From: Nitrospira sp. UBA2083
GTDB taxonomy: Bacteria > Nitrospirota > Nitrospiria > Nitrospirales > Nitrospiraceae
NCBI GenBank assembly: GCA_002331625.1
Contig: DCZN01000020.1
Span: forward strand, 18,105 to 34,685
DNA: 16,581 nt
Direction: 5' to 3'
Shown here: positions 1 through 9,505 of the stretch, piece after piece
Numbering within the stretch: the first letter of the stretch is position 1
How the letters are laid out: every line of letters starts with the position of its first letter
Made by a program: the position numbers and the translations under genes
Notes under the pieces: generated by a model
Seen by the model: only the letters and a program-made list of their open reading frames with translations
Databases searched by the model: none
What the model was told of the DNA's origin: nothing

Positions 1-567
1 AAAGATGACAAGCTCATGACGGTGGTCGCGTTCTATCATGGTGCACCGCCTACCAAAGACGTCATCACGACGTTCACCATGTATTTTGCGCCGAAGACCA
101 AGCCGGTCAAAGAGATGGAAATTTATCAGGTCGGCGTCAACATCGTCTGCTTCACCAAATTCGGCGATCGACCCGCGGATCAGACCGACGAAGGAATCGA
201 ACTTGGGCCGGGTGTCCAAGTTCGTACGGCACCGTTGAAGTTTAGTATGGACGGCTGCGTCAAGTATGCCTATCCACACGGCCACGATGAATTGCTCCTG
301 ATTGCCTTAGAGAATAAGACCAAGAAACAGACCCTCCTCCGAACTGTCCCTGACGTCGAGCGCGATGGAACGCTTCGTGAGTTTCTACCCCATCAAGTGT
401 ATAAAGACGGCAAAGGGTTCCCGATCTCCAAGAATGATGAGTATGAGATGGTCATGGTCTACCACCATGCTCTCCAAAACTCTGAACCTCAACATGGCAT
501 GGGCAACTACTTGCTCTATATGACGCCAGGTACGTGCTCGCCACAGAGCGCCTCCGTCACACCTTAG
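1..567 (+). CDS. Unrecognised His/Met-containing protein, 5' partial
   Basis: The frame is open from the first base of the window (codons for KDDKL precede the first ATG at 16), so the true start probably lies upstream and any signal peptide is not visible. At least 188 residues are present and the frame ends with TAG at 565-567. I do not recognise the family. Counting from the ATG at 16, the visible part has no transmembrane segment and is rich in His, Met, Tyr and a few Cys: a YHGAPP stretch near residue 7, YPHGHDE near residue 86, MVMVYHHA near residue 145, and HGMGNYLLYMTPGTC near the C-terminus. The alternation of hydrophobic beta-like stretches with His/Met/Cys clusters would suit a periplasmic metal-binding or beta-sandwich protein, but that is inference only. 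A strong hairpin follows the stop, so it ends its transcription unit. Confidence 0.75.
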   Translation, partial: KDDKLMTVVAFYHGAPPTKDVITTFTMYFAPKTKPVKEMEIYQVGVNIVCFTKFGDRPADQTDEGIELGPGVQVRTAPLKFSMDGCVKYAYPHGHDELLLIALENKTKKQTLLRTVPDVERDGTLREFLPHQVYKDGKGFPISKNDEYEMVMVYHHALQNSEPQHGMGNYLLYMTPGTCSPQSASVTP

Positions 568-581
568 TGTTCATTCTCCGT

Positions 582-611
582 ACCCACCGGCCCTCATCTC
601 GGCCGGTGGGT
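582..611 (+). terminator. GC-rich hairpin after the first gene
   Basis: A perfect 11-bp inverted repeat (ACCCACCGGCC, 582-592, and GGCCGGTGGGT, 601-611) encloses an 8-nt loop, 15 bp after the stop codon. The following bases (gcgctccttctc) have only short T runs, so it is a strong stem with a weak U-tract. It could act as an intrinsic or Rho-assisted terminator or as a 3'-end stabiliser. Confidence 0.7.
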
Positions 612-755
612 GCGCTCCTTCTCGATCATTCACATCGGTTGGATTCACCAGATCTTCAATTTTGAGGCTGGTCGCAGTTAGGCCAACCATCGCTACAGGA
701 TGTGCACATCCTGACTGCCCGACCGCTGCACCCCCTGCGAGAAACCCCAAATCCT

Positions 756-784
756 TTGGAGACAATCCCCTTGCCCTGTATACT
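756..784 (+). promoter_or_regulatory. Possible sigma70 promoter before the histidine kinase
   Basis: TTGGAG (756-761) and TATACT (779-784) are separated by 17 bp. The -10 matches the consensus at 5 of 6 positions and the -35 at only 3 of 6. The spacer is ideal. The 571-862 gap otherwise holds only the hairpin at 582-611 and some short palindromic stretches (TGATCA, CCTAGG) near 784-796; I see no gene in it. Confidence 0.35.
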
Positions 785-862
785 GATCATCCTAGGTATC
801 ATACGTACTATTTGTCACCACCTACGAACTGAGAACAACATAACGTACCCCGGATCACACCC

Positions 863-2140
863 ATGATAGCCCCTACCTCCCTACACACCAACGCGTCCAC
901 CTCGGGCATGGATTCGTTTCGCACTCTGACGCAGTTTCTACGAGATATTGATCATCCGAGGAGTCCTTTGGTCCTCGCCGAACAAATCCTGTCGAACCTT
1001 TCCGCGGCCTCTCAGTATCCACACGGCACCCTGTACGTCATCGATCAGGAACACCACTGCTTTCGGCCGCTACACACGCAAGGACCGGTTGAGGCACTAC
1101 CCATTCCACCGATCGTGGCGCTCGACCATCCTCTGATTCGAAACCTTGCGCGACACCAACACATCCTCGACGCGACCACACTGGCCTCCTTGCCGGACCT
1201 GGCATGTCAGGACAACTCGCCAGCCGCAATGTTCGGAACGCTTCCCTATACGCTTGTCATTCCGCTCATGACTCGCGGTAAACTCCTCGCATTCGCACTC
1301 CTCCAATCTCAACTCAAATCGCCTCTGCTCATACCAATGACAATGGAACTCCTCAGCGCGATGGCGCAGGGTGCCGCAAATGCGCTCGATTCGCTCCTGA
1401 TGTACGAGGATCTTCGTCAATCTCAGGCACTGATGCGCCGAACCGATCGATTGCGGTCGCTGGAAATCATCGCCGGGGGATTCGCTCATGAAATCCGAAA
1501 CCCCTTAACCTCCATCAAAACATTCATTCAGCTCGCCCCTGAGCGAAAAGACGATACCCATTTCATCGGCGAGTTTAGCCGCATCGTCCTTGACGACGTC
1601 AATCGAATCGAACGATTGATTCAGGAGATTCTCGATTACGCTCGATACATGGAACCGCAGTTGACCGACGAAGACCTCAATGACATCGTCATGTCGTGCC
1701 TCTACTTCATCCAGGTGAAAGCCGAACGGCATGGGATCAAGATTGAAAAAGAGTTGGCACCTGAGCTTCCTCGTGGCATGCTGGATCGGCAACAGATCAA
1801 GCAGGTACTCTTGAATCTCCTCTTGAACGCCATGGATGCCATTGGTGAGAAACCCGGGATCATCCGGGTACGAACCCATCAGCTCCAGAAACCGGAAGGT
1901 GACCACTGGATGCAGGTCGAGATTGAAGATACGGGGCACGGAATTGCATCAGAAAACCTGGAGCATATTTTCGACCCGTTCTTTACCACCAAGCACACGA
2001 GTACGCTGAACGAGGGAACAGGCTTGGGCCTGACGATCGCGCACCAAATCATCCAGGAACATCGAGGAGAGATGCACGTTTCCAGCGAGGTTGGCCAGGG
2101 AACGACCTTCCGCATCACTCTTCCGACTCAACGCCAATAG
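863..2140 (+). CDS. Soluble sensor histidine kinase, NtrB/AtoS-like with N-terminal GAF-type domain
   Basis: A 425-aa cytoplasmic two-component sensor kinase. Residues ~20-185 have the look of a GAF-type sensory domain and no transmembrane segment is seen. The HisKA dimerisation helix carries FAHEIRNPLTS with the phospho-acceptor His209. The HATPase_c domain shows the N box (LLNLLLNAMDAI, Asn322), the G1 box (EDTGHGI, Asp356), the F box (FDPFFTTK) and the G2 box (GTGLGLTIA, Gly385). HEIRNPL is the H-box form typical of NtrB-type kinases. The gene lies 16 bp before an NtrC-type response regulator, its likely phosphotransfer partner. The signal is unknown; a soluble GAF domain implies an internal cue. 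No clear Shine-Dalgarno site precedes the ATG at 863, and Met16 (908) is an alternative start without a better site. The kinase class is firm; the ligand cannot be deduced. Confidence 0.92.
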   Translation: MIAPTSLHTNASTSGMDSFRTLTQFLRDIDHPRSPLVLAEQILSNLSAASQYPHGTLYVIDQEHHCFRPLHTQGPVEALPIPPIVALDHPLIRNLARHQHILDATTLASLPDLACQDNSPAAMFGTLPYTLVIPLMTRGKLLAFALLQSQLKSPLLIPMTMELLSAMAQGAANALDSLLMYEDLRQSQALMRRTDRLRSLEIIAGGFAHEIRNPLTSIKTFIQLAPERKDDTHFIGEFSRIVLDDVNRIERLIQEILDYARYMEPQLTDEDLNDIVMSCLYFIQVKAERHGIKIEKELAPELPRGMLDRQQIKQVLLNLLLNAMDAIGEKPGIIRVRTHQLQKPEGDHWMQVEIEDTGHGIASENLEHIFDPFFTTKHTSTLNEGTGLGLTIAHQIIQEHRGEMHVSSEVGQGTTFRITLPTQRQ

Positions 2141-2156
2141 CACGCAAGGAGCCGTT

Positions 2157-3579
<1,423 letters not shown>

Positions 3580-3587
<8 letters not shown>

Positions 3588-3634
3588 CACACTTATGCAC
3601 AAGAATGCCACATTTATACACACTTTATACACAC
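3580..3634. repeat. 21-bp tandem repeat plus partial third unit (possible activator sites)
   Basis: Two abutting 21-bp units, 3580-3600 and 3601-3621, match at 18 of 21 positions (shared pattern AAGAATGnCACAnTTATnCAC). A further partial copy gives an exact 11-bp tandem TTTATACACAC at 3613-3623 and 3624-3634. Twenty-one bp is two helical turns, so copies face the same side of the DNA. The first unit covers the TGA stop (3585-3587) of the NtrC-type gene. Position and spacing suit an upstream activator binding site array for the element at 3738-3755, about 120-180 bp downstream. Function is inferred. Confidence 0.6.
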
Positions 3635-3705
3635 AGAGATGTGAATAGTGTAGGAATGCTATCAATTTCTGCTACTATATATAGCGCTTCTTATTGTAAC
3701 AACAC

Positions 3706-3727
3706 TATATGTATGATTAAACATATA
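3706..3727. promoter_or_regulatory. Inverted repeat in the AT-rich intergenic island
   Basis: TATATGT (3706-3712) and ACATATA (3721-3727) are perfect 7-bp inverted arms around an 8-bp spacer. The repeat sits just upstream of the sigma54-like element at 3738-3755. It has the shape of a dimeric regulator operator, but AT-rich arms arise easily by chance. Confidence 0.3.
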
Positions 3728-3737
3728 ACATATTGAA

Positions 3738-3755
3738 AAGGAACAGTATTTGCTT
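3738..3755 (+). promoter_or_regulatory. Degenerate sigma54 (-24/-12) promoter candidate
   Basis: GG at 3740-3741 and GC at 3752-3753 have the invariant 10-bp spacing of sigma54 promoters. The -12 part (TTTGCT) fits the consensus well. The -24 part (AGGAAC) departs from TGGCAC at two positions. A start about 12 bp downstream would leave a leader of roughly 20-25 nt before the ATG at 3788. The gene for an NtrC-type activator immediately upstream makes it more credible. Confidence 0.4.
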
Positions 3756-3787
3756 ATTTTTCAGATGGGTTAATTTGAAATTCTACA

Positions 3788-4909
3788 ATGACCTCTGAAA
3801 AACCTGCCACAAGACCGACCGTCCTGGTCATTGATGATGAAGCAGGCCCACGCGATGCCTTGAAGGTGATCCTTCGTCCGTTTTGCACGATTTACTGTGC
3901 AGAGAGTGCCACAGCGGCATTGGACATTCTTAGCCACAAGCCGATCGACCTCATTACCCTCGACCAAAAACTTCCAGATCGACATGGGTTGGAGCTGCTC
4001 CAGGACATCAAACACACCTATCCAGACATAGAGGTTGTGATTGTCACTGGCTATGGAAGCCTGAAATGTGCCATGGAGGGCATCCGTCATGGAGCCGCTG
4101 GCTACTTACTGAAACCATTCAATATCAATGAACTGACCAGCCTCATCCAGCAGACCGTGGAGAAGAAGCGGCGGCTCGACTTTCTTCGTCAGTGTTTGAG
4201 GAACTCTTCGGAGCTTTGGGGATCGAAGGAAGACAGCACACGTGCGTGGCACACCCTACAGACTGGATATGCGGCTCTTTGTACCGAGACGGACAATCAT
4301 TCTTTCCTCTCACACAGCGACATGGGTTTGCTGCCGCTTTTTTCCGATATCCTTGAAGCCACAGACCGTCAGCTGCTCAACCATTCGAGCCGTGTAAGTT
4401 TCTATGCCACCTTGATGGGCACGCGACTCAATTTGACCCTCTCAGAACAAAAGACATTGGCTCTGGGAGCTTTTCTCCATGATATCGGAAAGACAAGCTT
4501 TTCTATATACAAGTTTTCTGAAGATCAGGCCCTCCCATCACGAGCTCCTATTCTGTGTAAGGAGCACCCAGGTAGAGGAACTCGAATGATTGCCTCATTG
4601 GAGTTACCGACTGAGGTGGGGCAGATTATTGCATCGCACCACGAACGGTGGGATGGGCAAGGGTACCCCCTTGGGCTTCAAGGTACAGAGATTCCTTTCT
4701 TGGCTCGCATTGTCGGCATCGCTCAACTATTTGATCATCTGACCGCAGATGCTCCAGGACGATCTCCCCTCTCCACTGACCAGGCTATTCAACAGATCTC
4801 GAACCAAGCTCATACGCACTTTGATCCGGAGCTGCTGGAACCCTTCCTGGATGTGGTCAAAGAGTCGGCTGCCGCCGTTCCAACCATGAGCACCGTCCCC
4901 GCCGCATAA
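3788..4909 (+). CDS. Response regulator with HD-GYP domain, probable c-di-GMP phosphodiesterase
   Basis: A 373-aa protein with an N-terminal CheY-like receiver (residues ~10-130: acidic pair Asp16/Asp17, phospho-acceptor Asp59 in ITLDQKLP, VTGYG switch Thr region, LLKPF Lys) and a C-terminal HD-GYP domain. HD-GYP marks are LHDIGK (His231/Asp232), EHPGRGTRMI, HHERWDGQGYP (284-294) and IPFLARIVGIAQLFDHLT. The family hydrolyses cyclic di-GMP with a metal centre built from these His and Asp residues, so phosphorylation at Asp59 probably tunes c-di-GMP turnover. The linker (~135-190) is unlike known domains to me. No kinase gene adjoins it; the kinase at 863-2140 is the nearest candidate. The ATG lacks a clear Shine-Dalgarno site. 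It ends one base from the convergent recN stop, leaving no room for a terminator between them. Confidence 0.9.
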   Translation: MTSEKPATRPTVLVIDDEAGPRDALKVILRPFCTIYCAESATAALDILSHKPIDLITLDQKLPDRHGLELLQDIKHTYPDIEVVIVTGYGSLKCAMEGIRHGAAGYLLKPFNINELTSLIQQTVEKKRRLDFLRQCLRNSSELWGSKEDSTRAWHTLQTGYAALCTETDNHSFLSHSDMGLLPLFSDILEATDRQLLNHSSRVSFYATLMGTRLNLTLSEQKTLALGAFLHDIGKTSFSIYKFSEDQALPSRAPILCKEHPGRGTRMIASLELPTEVGQIIASHHERWDGQGYPLGLQGTEIPFLARIVGIAQLFDHLTADAPGRSPLSTDQAIQQISNQAHTHFDPELLEPFLDVVKESAAAVPTMSTVPAA

Positions 4910-4910
4910 A

Positions 4911-6590
4911 CTACTCCTGCGCTCCCGCAATCAATTCGGCAGCTGTCGCTCGCGTCTTTTGAGTCACTCGCTCACCGCCGAGCATGCGGGCAATTTCACT
5001 CTCTCGACTGGGGCCACCCAACGCGCGTACCTTGGCCACGGTTCGTCCTTTCACGTCTGACTTTTCTACGCAGAAATGATGTTCCGCCTGAGAGGCAACT
5101 TGTGGGAGATGGGTAATACACAAGACTTGATGGTATTGCCCCAGCGCCCTCAATCGTTTGCCGATCGTGGCTGCAACGGCCCCTCCCACGCCTGTGTCAA
5201 TTTCGTCAAAAATCAATACTGGGACATGATCCACCTCTGCAAGGACAGATTTCAGAGCAAGCATGACCCGGGATAACTCTCCCCCGGATGCGACACGGGC
5301 CATCGGCTTGAGGGGTTCACCGCTATTGGTCGACAACAGGAACTCGGTACGATCGACTCCATCGAGGCCATAGTCTCCCTCAGACTCGACCGGCAGGACC
5401 TGGACCACAAACTGCACTGGTCCCATTTTCAACACATCCAGTTCTTTTCCCACGAGTTTCGTCAACCGCTTCGCCGCCTCGGCTCGTTTGGTCGAGAGCC
5501 GTCGGGCCAGTTCTGCCACGATCTGTTGTTGCTCATGAATGAGCCGATCATAGTGATCCAGTTCGTTCTCTGAACGGCCTAGCAACTCTAGCTCCTCCTT
5601 CACCCGACTATGCGTTGCCAGGACAGCTTCCAGCGTTCCCCCATATTTCTTTTTCATCTTCTGGATGAGCGCCAGGCGATCTTCGATGGCCGTCAGTCGT
5701 GTGGGATCGGCATCCAACCGATCGGTATACTGACGCAAGCTGTCAGTCACTTCCTTCAAGAGCACTCTGGCTTCAGACGTGAGGTCCGCAGTGGCTTTCA
5801 TCTCAGGATCAAGGTGAAACAGCTCTCCCAATGCCCGCTCAGTGAGCACCAAACTTGACACGATGCCCTGCCCATCTCCCTGAAGCTGCTCCAGAGCTTC
5901 GGACACAAGCTCCATCAAACGTCGCGAGGATGCTAACCGTTGACGTTCGACTTGCAGCGCCTCTTCTTCTCCTATGCGGCAAGCCGCCTCATCCAACTCC
6001 TGCCGCTGGAAATTCAACAGATCTTGCTGTTGCCGGCGCTGGTCATTGGCAGCTGCAAGCTCCGCACGTTGTTGACGGGAACGGCTCCACTCTTGATGGG
6101 CTGCTTGATACTGGCCCCGAAGATCTTGGAGGCGACCAAATGCGTCAAGCACCTCCAGCTGAGCTGAGCTGGACAGCAGTGATTGCTGGTCATGCTGACC
6201 ATGGATGTCGATTAACGTTCCCCCGAACTCCTCCAACATATGAACCGGACTCAGGACTCCGTTCAAGTAAACCCGATTTCTCCCCGATCGGGCGATGATG
6301 CGCCGGATGATGAGTTCTGAGTCGTTCGGCCCGAGAATCCCTTGGGTTCGGAGACGCTGGAGAAGAGGATGGTTGACCGGAATCTGAAATGAAGCCTCGA
6401 GCTGCGCTTCATCTTCGCCGAAGCGGATCTGGTCGCTCGAGACACGTCCACCGACAAGCAGAGCCACGGCATCGATCAACAGGGACTTACCGGTTCCGGT
6501 CTCTCCGGTCAACACAGTAAACCCTGAGTCGACACTCAGACTCAGTCGTTCAATGACGGCAAAATTTGTAATGCGCAGCTCAGTGAGCAT
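4911..6590 (-). CDS. recN: DNA repair ATPase RecN
   Basis: A 559-aa SMC-like ATPase of usual RecN length, acting in double-strand break repair alongside RecA. The N-terminal half-domain starts MLTELRITNFAVIE and has Walker A GETGTGKS (29-36). A central coiled-coil region (~150-370) is rich in Gln, Glu, Arg and Leu. The C-terminal half has the ABC signature ASGGELSRVMLALK (~435-447), Walker B LIFDEIDTGVGG (~458-469) and the ITHLPQVASQA switch region typical of RecN. All catalytic parts are intact. It lies 16 bp downstream of trxA on the same strand and is probably cotranscribed with it. The ATG at 6590 has only a weak ribosome site. Converges with the HD-GYP gene, with one base between the stops. 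Confidence 0.96.
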   Translation of the reverse strand: MLTELRITNFAVIERLSLSVDSGFTVLTGETGTGKSLLIDAVALLVGGRVSSDQIRFGEDEAQLEASFQIPVNHPLLQRLRTQGILGPNDSELIIRRIIARSGRNRVYLNGVLSPVHMLEEFGGTLIDIHGQHDQQSLLSSSAQLEVLDAFGRLQDLRGQYQAAHQEWSRSRQQRAELAAANDQRRQQQDLLNFQRQELDEAACRIGEEEALQVERQRLASSRRLMELVSEALEQLQGDGQGIVSSLVLTERALGELFHLDPEMKATADLTSEARVLLKEVTDSLRQYTDRLDADPTRLTAIEDRLALIQKMKKKYGGTLEAVLATHSRVKEELELLGRSENELDHYDRLIHEQQQIVAELARRLSTKRAEAAKRLTKLVGKELDVLKMGPVQFVVQVLPVESEGDYGLDGVDRTEFLLSTNSGEPLKPMARVASGGELSRVMLALKSVLAEVDHVPVLIFDEIDTGVGGAVAATIGKRLRALGQYHQVLCITHLPQVASQAEHHFCVEKSDVKGRTVAKVRALGGPSRESEIARMLGGERVTQKTRATAAELIAGAQE

Positions 6591-6606
6591 CGCGCGACGA
6601 GGCTAT

Positions 6607-6954
6607 CTAGGCGGTCCCTGCATGCTGGGCAAGGAGTGAATCGATCACTTCCTTGAATTGACGTTTGGGCCTGGCACCGACCAGCTTCTCAACCGGCTGA
6701 CCATTCTTAAAAAAGAGAATGGTGGGTATGCTCATCACCTGGTATCGACCCGCGACTTCAGGGTTTTCATCAGTATTGAGCTTTCGAACCTTCACCTTTC
6801 CCGCATATTCCTTGGCCAATTCATCGACGATGGGGGCCACCATTTGACAAGGGCCACACCACACGGCCCAGAAATCAACCATCACAAGCTCAGAGGCCTT
6901 CATGACTTCTGCATCCCAGGTAGAATCTTCGACTTTCAAGGCATCACCAGCCAC
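6607..6954 (-). CDS. trxA: Thioredoxin
   Basis: A 115-aa cytoplasmic thioredoxin, a general protein disulfide reductant. It has FWAVWCGPCQM with the WCGPC active site, the conserved cis-Pro context MSIPTILFF, and the NTDENPEVAGRYQV stretch, and is standard in length. I place the start at GTG 6954, not the TTG at 6984, because AAGGAGGGG (6961-6969) sits 6 bp before the GTG and would otherwise lie inside the coding region. It lies 87 bp after lptD and 16 bp before recN on the same strand. A possible promoter is at 7005-7034, so trxA-recN may be transcribed separately from lptD. Confidence 0.96.
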   Translation of the reverse strand: MAGDALKVEDSTWDAEVMKASELVMVDFWAVWCGPCQMVAPIVDELAKEYAGKVKVRKLNTDENPEVAGRYQVMSIPTILFFKNGQPVEKLVGARPKRQFKEVIDSLLAQHAGTA

Positions 6955-7004
6955 GTCTTCCCCCTCCTTCAGAGTTTGGATCAAGAATATACGCCGATTC
7001 CGGC

Positions 7005-7034
7005 ATGGTACCCTACCACTGTTTTTAGAGTCAA
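7005..7034 (-). promoter_or_regulatory. Candidate sigma70 promoter for trxA-recN
   Basis: Read on the minus strand, TTGACT (7034-7029) and TACCAT (7010-7005) are separated by 18 bp. The -35 matches at 5 of 6 positions and the -10 at 4 of 6. It lies in the short lptD-trxA gap, about 50 bp before the trxA GTG. Confidence 0.4.
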
Positions 7035-7041
7035 ATACGGA

Positions 7042-9504
7042 TCACCGCTTGGTTTGAACTCCACGCTGTATACCATCGGACTCTGAGACTTGCGGCGGAA
7101 GCCCATACGGCCCTCCTGGTGCCGGCCAAGGGAGACCACGCTCTCCATACACGAGTGGGTTCAGGAGGGTCCGCATGAGAGCCGCCTCAGCATTTCCGAC
7201 CCCACCCACCCCGGTAAAATTCAACATAACACCGTATTGCTCACGATCGGGAAATTTGATGTAGTGCAACCCCACTGACCAACATTTGCAGGGGTTCTGA
7301 TACAAGGCGACCACGTCCAGCTCAGGACTTCTTCCATTCTTCACGTCATAGTAGGCTTTAGCGCCAACGGTCCAGCCCCATGGCGTACGGACTCCGCCAC
7401 CCATTGTGACAAACTGAATCTCGTTGGTCGGGGCAAACACTTCGTTGAAGGAGATGGGATTCCAAATGTCACCTCGCCTGACCCGATTGCCATCCCTGGT
7501 GTATCGCTGTCCAACCTCGAAATACCAATTCGTTCCCTCTTGAAACCGAAGATCCGTATTGAATTGGCTCACACCAGGCTGGTAGGGATCGAAAAATGCA
7601 TCGACGGTCAGGTATCGATTGATCGGCGGTCGAAGCGCCCAGGCCTGTGCGGCCTGGCCGAATAGTGGGGTATCCAACTGCGACAAACCGCTCAGCGGTG
7701 GAAGATTGTTCCCGATCACGGCTCGCATCCAGATATCAGAAAACTTCCTGCCTTGGATAGGTACCGTCGCTGGCTGGAGCGGCTGGGTAAACGATCCCAG
7801 AAAAGGGATGACGCCTGGTGTGAACTCACGGGCCAAGGTCTGCACATCACCGACATGATAGCTCTGGGCCACCGTGAGATCGAGCCAGTTGAAGGCCGTC
7901 CGCTTGCCTGATTCCAGCACGCGACTTCTGACCAGATAGGTCATGAGGTTTTTCCTCGGCAGATCGTCGACTTGATCGATTTGTGCCAGTGCCGATTGCC
8001 TTGTGCCAGGCACATATTCATACGTGACCGTGGGCTCAATCGTGTGCAACAGACTGTTCCCATCAGCCAACAAGAATCGGCGTGTCAGCTTCGAGGTCGC
8101 GTCGACCCCCAACCAAAAGGTTTCTCGATGTTGGGCATCATCCGACAGAGCACCCCTCGTATAATAGACCTCCCGGAACTTCGCCTGCGGACGAATCCCA
8201 ATGATGTGTCCGAGCTGAATCACTTCCGTGGCAATGCCTGGGACAACGTTGAACCGGTTGACCGCGAACCCTTCCTCTCGATAAAAATTGACATAGTTCC
8301 CCTCCAGGCCATACAAGACCGGTAAACTAAACAGTGACACATAGGGGAGGTTATAGCCGGCCTCGGGGAGCCGTTGGAACGTGTCTTTTCCCCCAGATTG
8401 TAATGGCTGCAAATAGAGCCCCAAAAGATAGAGATTGCCGTATGGAAGCCGTTGGGACAGCAAGAGGTTCGACTCGGCACTCGGTAAGGCTCGGAGTACG
8501 CCTGAATTGCTCAACTGCTGATAAAAGTCCGGGTCAGTGACCAAATTGGCATTGGCCCGCAGCAGGAGCGTGTCCGTAAGATATTGCGTATGAGTCCCCG
8601 TCACCGTTGCGCGCGCTCGTTCAGCATCACCGCCCGTGTCGGTCCCGCCGGAAGCATCCGGGAGTTGTGTCTGCTGCAAATAACTCACAAACCATTTCCC
8701 ACGAGATCGCCGGTCCAACACATACCGATACTCAAAATCCGATCCGTATCCCAATCGATTGTAATAGGAAGGGGAGATCGTCAAGTCTTGACTCGGACTG
8801 ATCGCCCAAAAAAAGTGTCCCTGCACACCAAACCCAAACCGACTGTTATATTTGGGGGTGGGAATCAAGAACCCCGTTTGCCGCCTGGTCATTGGATACG
8901 AAAAAGTGGGCAATGGAATCGTGGGCACGTCCAAAACGCAGAACCAGCCCCCCTTCAACCCCAAGGTATCCCCTATCGTCATGTCCAGGTCTTTGAAGCG
9001 AAAGCGCCACGCCGGGACCTCTCCCTCCTGAGCATCGCAGTTGGTAAAACTGCCCTCTTTCACGCGATAGTGATATTCGGAAAATCTCTGCATCAGCCGG
9101 CCTGATACCAGCGTGTTGCGGGCGGGAATGAAGAGCTCCCCATGTGTGGCCACGCCGGCCTCTGTATTCACATTCAATTCCAATCGTTCGGCCGTCACAT
9201 CAGCCTGCGGATCGGTTAAATGAACATGGCCGAGGGCGGTGAGAATCCCGGGTAGGACTTGAATCGTGGCGTGGTCTGCCGTAAGTGTGATCGCGCCCTG
9301 CCGAATCACCACCGATCCGTTTGCTTCATAGACTTCCTGTTCTTGCCGATAGTCAATACGTTCCGCTGTGATATCGAGGGGTGCGGAGGCAGACGAGGAA
9401 CCGTCTCCTTCCTCTTGACGATCGGCAGCTGAAACGGGAAGGGCTGGAAGCACGAGTGCGGCGCAAACACAGAGGACGCGGGTCCACGTGAGAGGATCCG
9501 CCAT
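7042..9504 (-). CDS. lptD: LPS-assembly outer-membrane protein LptD
   Basis: An 820-aa outer-membrane beta-barrel that, with LptE, inserts lipopolysaccharide into the outer leaflet. The start is ATG 9504: it gives an immediate signal peptide (hydrophobic VLCVCAALVLPALPVSA, cleavage near residue 26), whereas the longer open frame from 9582 adds an arginine-rich leader overlapping folC. An OstA/LptA-like beta-jellyroll follows (DITAERIDYRQEQEVYEANG, ~35-140), then the LptD barrel domain with alternating aromatic strands to the C-terminus. Cysteines appear after the jellyroll (TNCDAQ, WFCVLD) and as a Cys-Lys-Cys pair near the C-terminus (NPCKCWSVG), where enterobacterial LptD has adjacent cysteines used in the disulfides needed for folding. 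The start lies one base after the folC stop, so translation is probably coupled. It shows that the organism has an outer membrane with LPS. Confidence 0.93.
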   Translation of the reverse strand: MADPLTWTRVLCVCAALVLPALPVSAADRQEEGDGSSSASAPLDITAERIDYRQEQEVYEANGSVVIRQGAITLTADHATIQVLPGILTALGHVHLTDPQADVTAERLELNVNTEAGVATHGELFIPARNTLVSGRLMQRFSEYHYRVKEGSFTNCDAQEGEVPAWRFRFKDLDMTIGDTLGLKGGWFCVLDVPTIPLPTFSYPMTRRQTGFLIPTPKYNSRFGFGVQGHFFWAISPSQDLTISPSYYNRLGYGSDFEYRYVLDRRSRGKWFVSYLQQTQLPDASGGTDTGGDAERARATVTGTHTQYLTDTLLLRANANLVTDPDFYQQLSNSGVLRALPSAESNLLLSQRLPYGNLYLLGLYLQPLQSGGKDTFQRLPEAGYNLPYVSLFSLPVLYGLEGNYVNFYREEGFAVNRFNVVPGIATEVIQLGHIIGIRPQAKFREVYYTRGALSDDAQHRETFWLGVDATSKLTRRFLLADGNSLLHTIEPTVTYEYVPGTRQSALAQIDQVDDLPRKNLMTYLVRSRVLESGKRTAFNWLDLTVAQSYHVGDVQTLAREFTPGVIPFLGSFTQPLQPATVPIQGRKFSDIWMRAVIGNNLPPLSGLSQLDTPLFGQAAQAWALRPPINRYLTVDAFFDPYQPGVSQFNTDLRFQEGTNWYFEVGQRYTRDGNRVRRGDIWNPISFNEVFAPTNEIQFVTMGGGVRTPWGWTVGAKAYYDVKNGRSPELDVVALYQNPCKCWSVGLHYIKFPDREQYGVMLNFTGVGGVGNAEAALMRTLLNPLVYGERGLPWPAPGGPYGLPPQVSESDGIQRGVQTKR

Positions 9505-9505
9505 G

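Noticed and set aside
571..765. 64-aa minus-strand frame between the first gene and the kinase
   Set aside because: It includes the terminator hairpin, has no family character and no clear ribosome site.
2091..2156. Upstream extension of the NtrC-type response regulator into the kinase gene
   Set aside because: The GTG at 2157 has AAGGAG 5 bp upstream and starts just before the receiver; the extension encodes a non-receiver tail and overlaps the kinase.
5855..6298. 147-aa plus-strand frame inside recN
   Set aside because: It is a shadow of the recN coiled-coil region, low-complexity in sequence and without a ribosome site.
6955..6984. TTG start for trxA at 6984
   Set aside because: AAGGAGGGG at 6961-6969 is placed for the GTG at 6954; thioredoxins begin close to this point.
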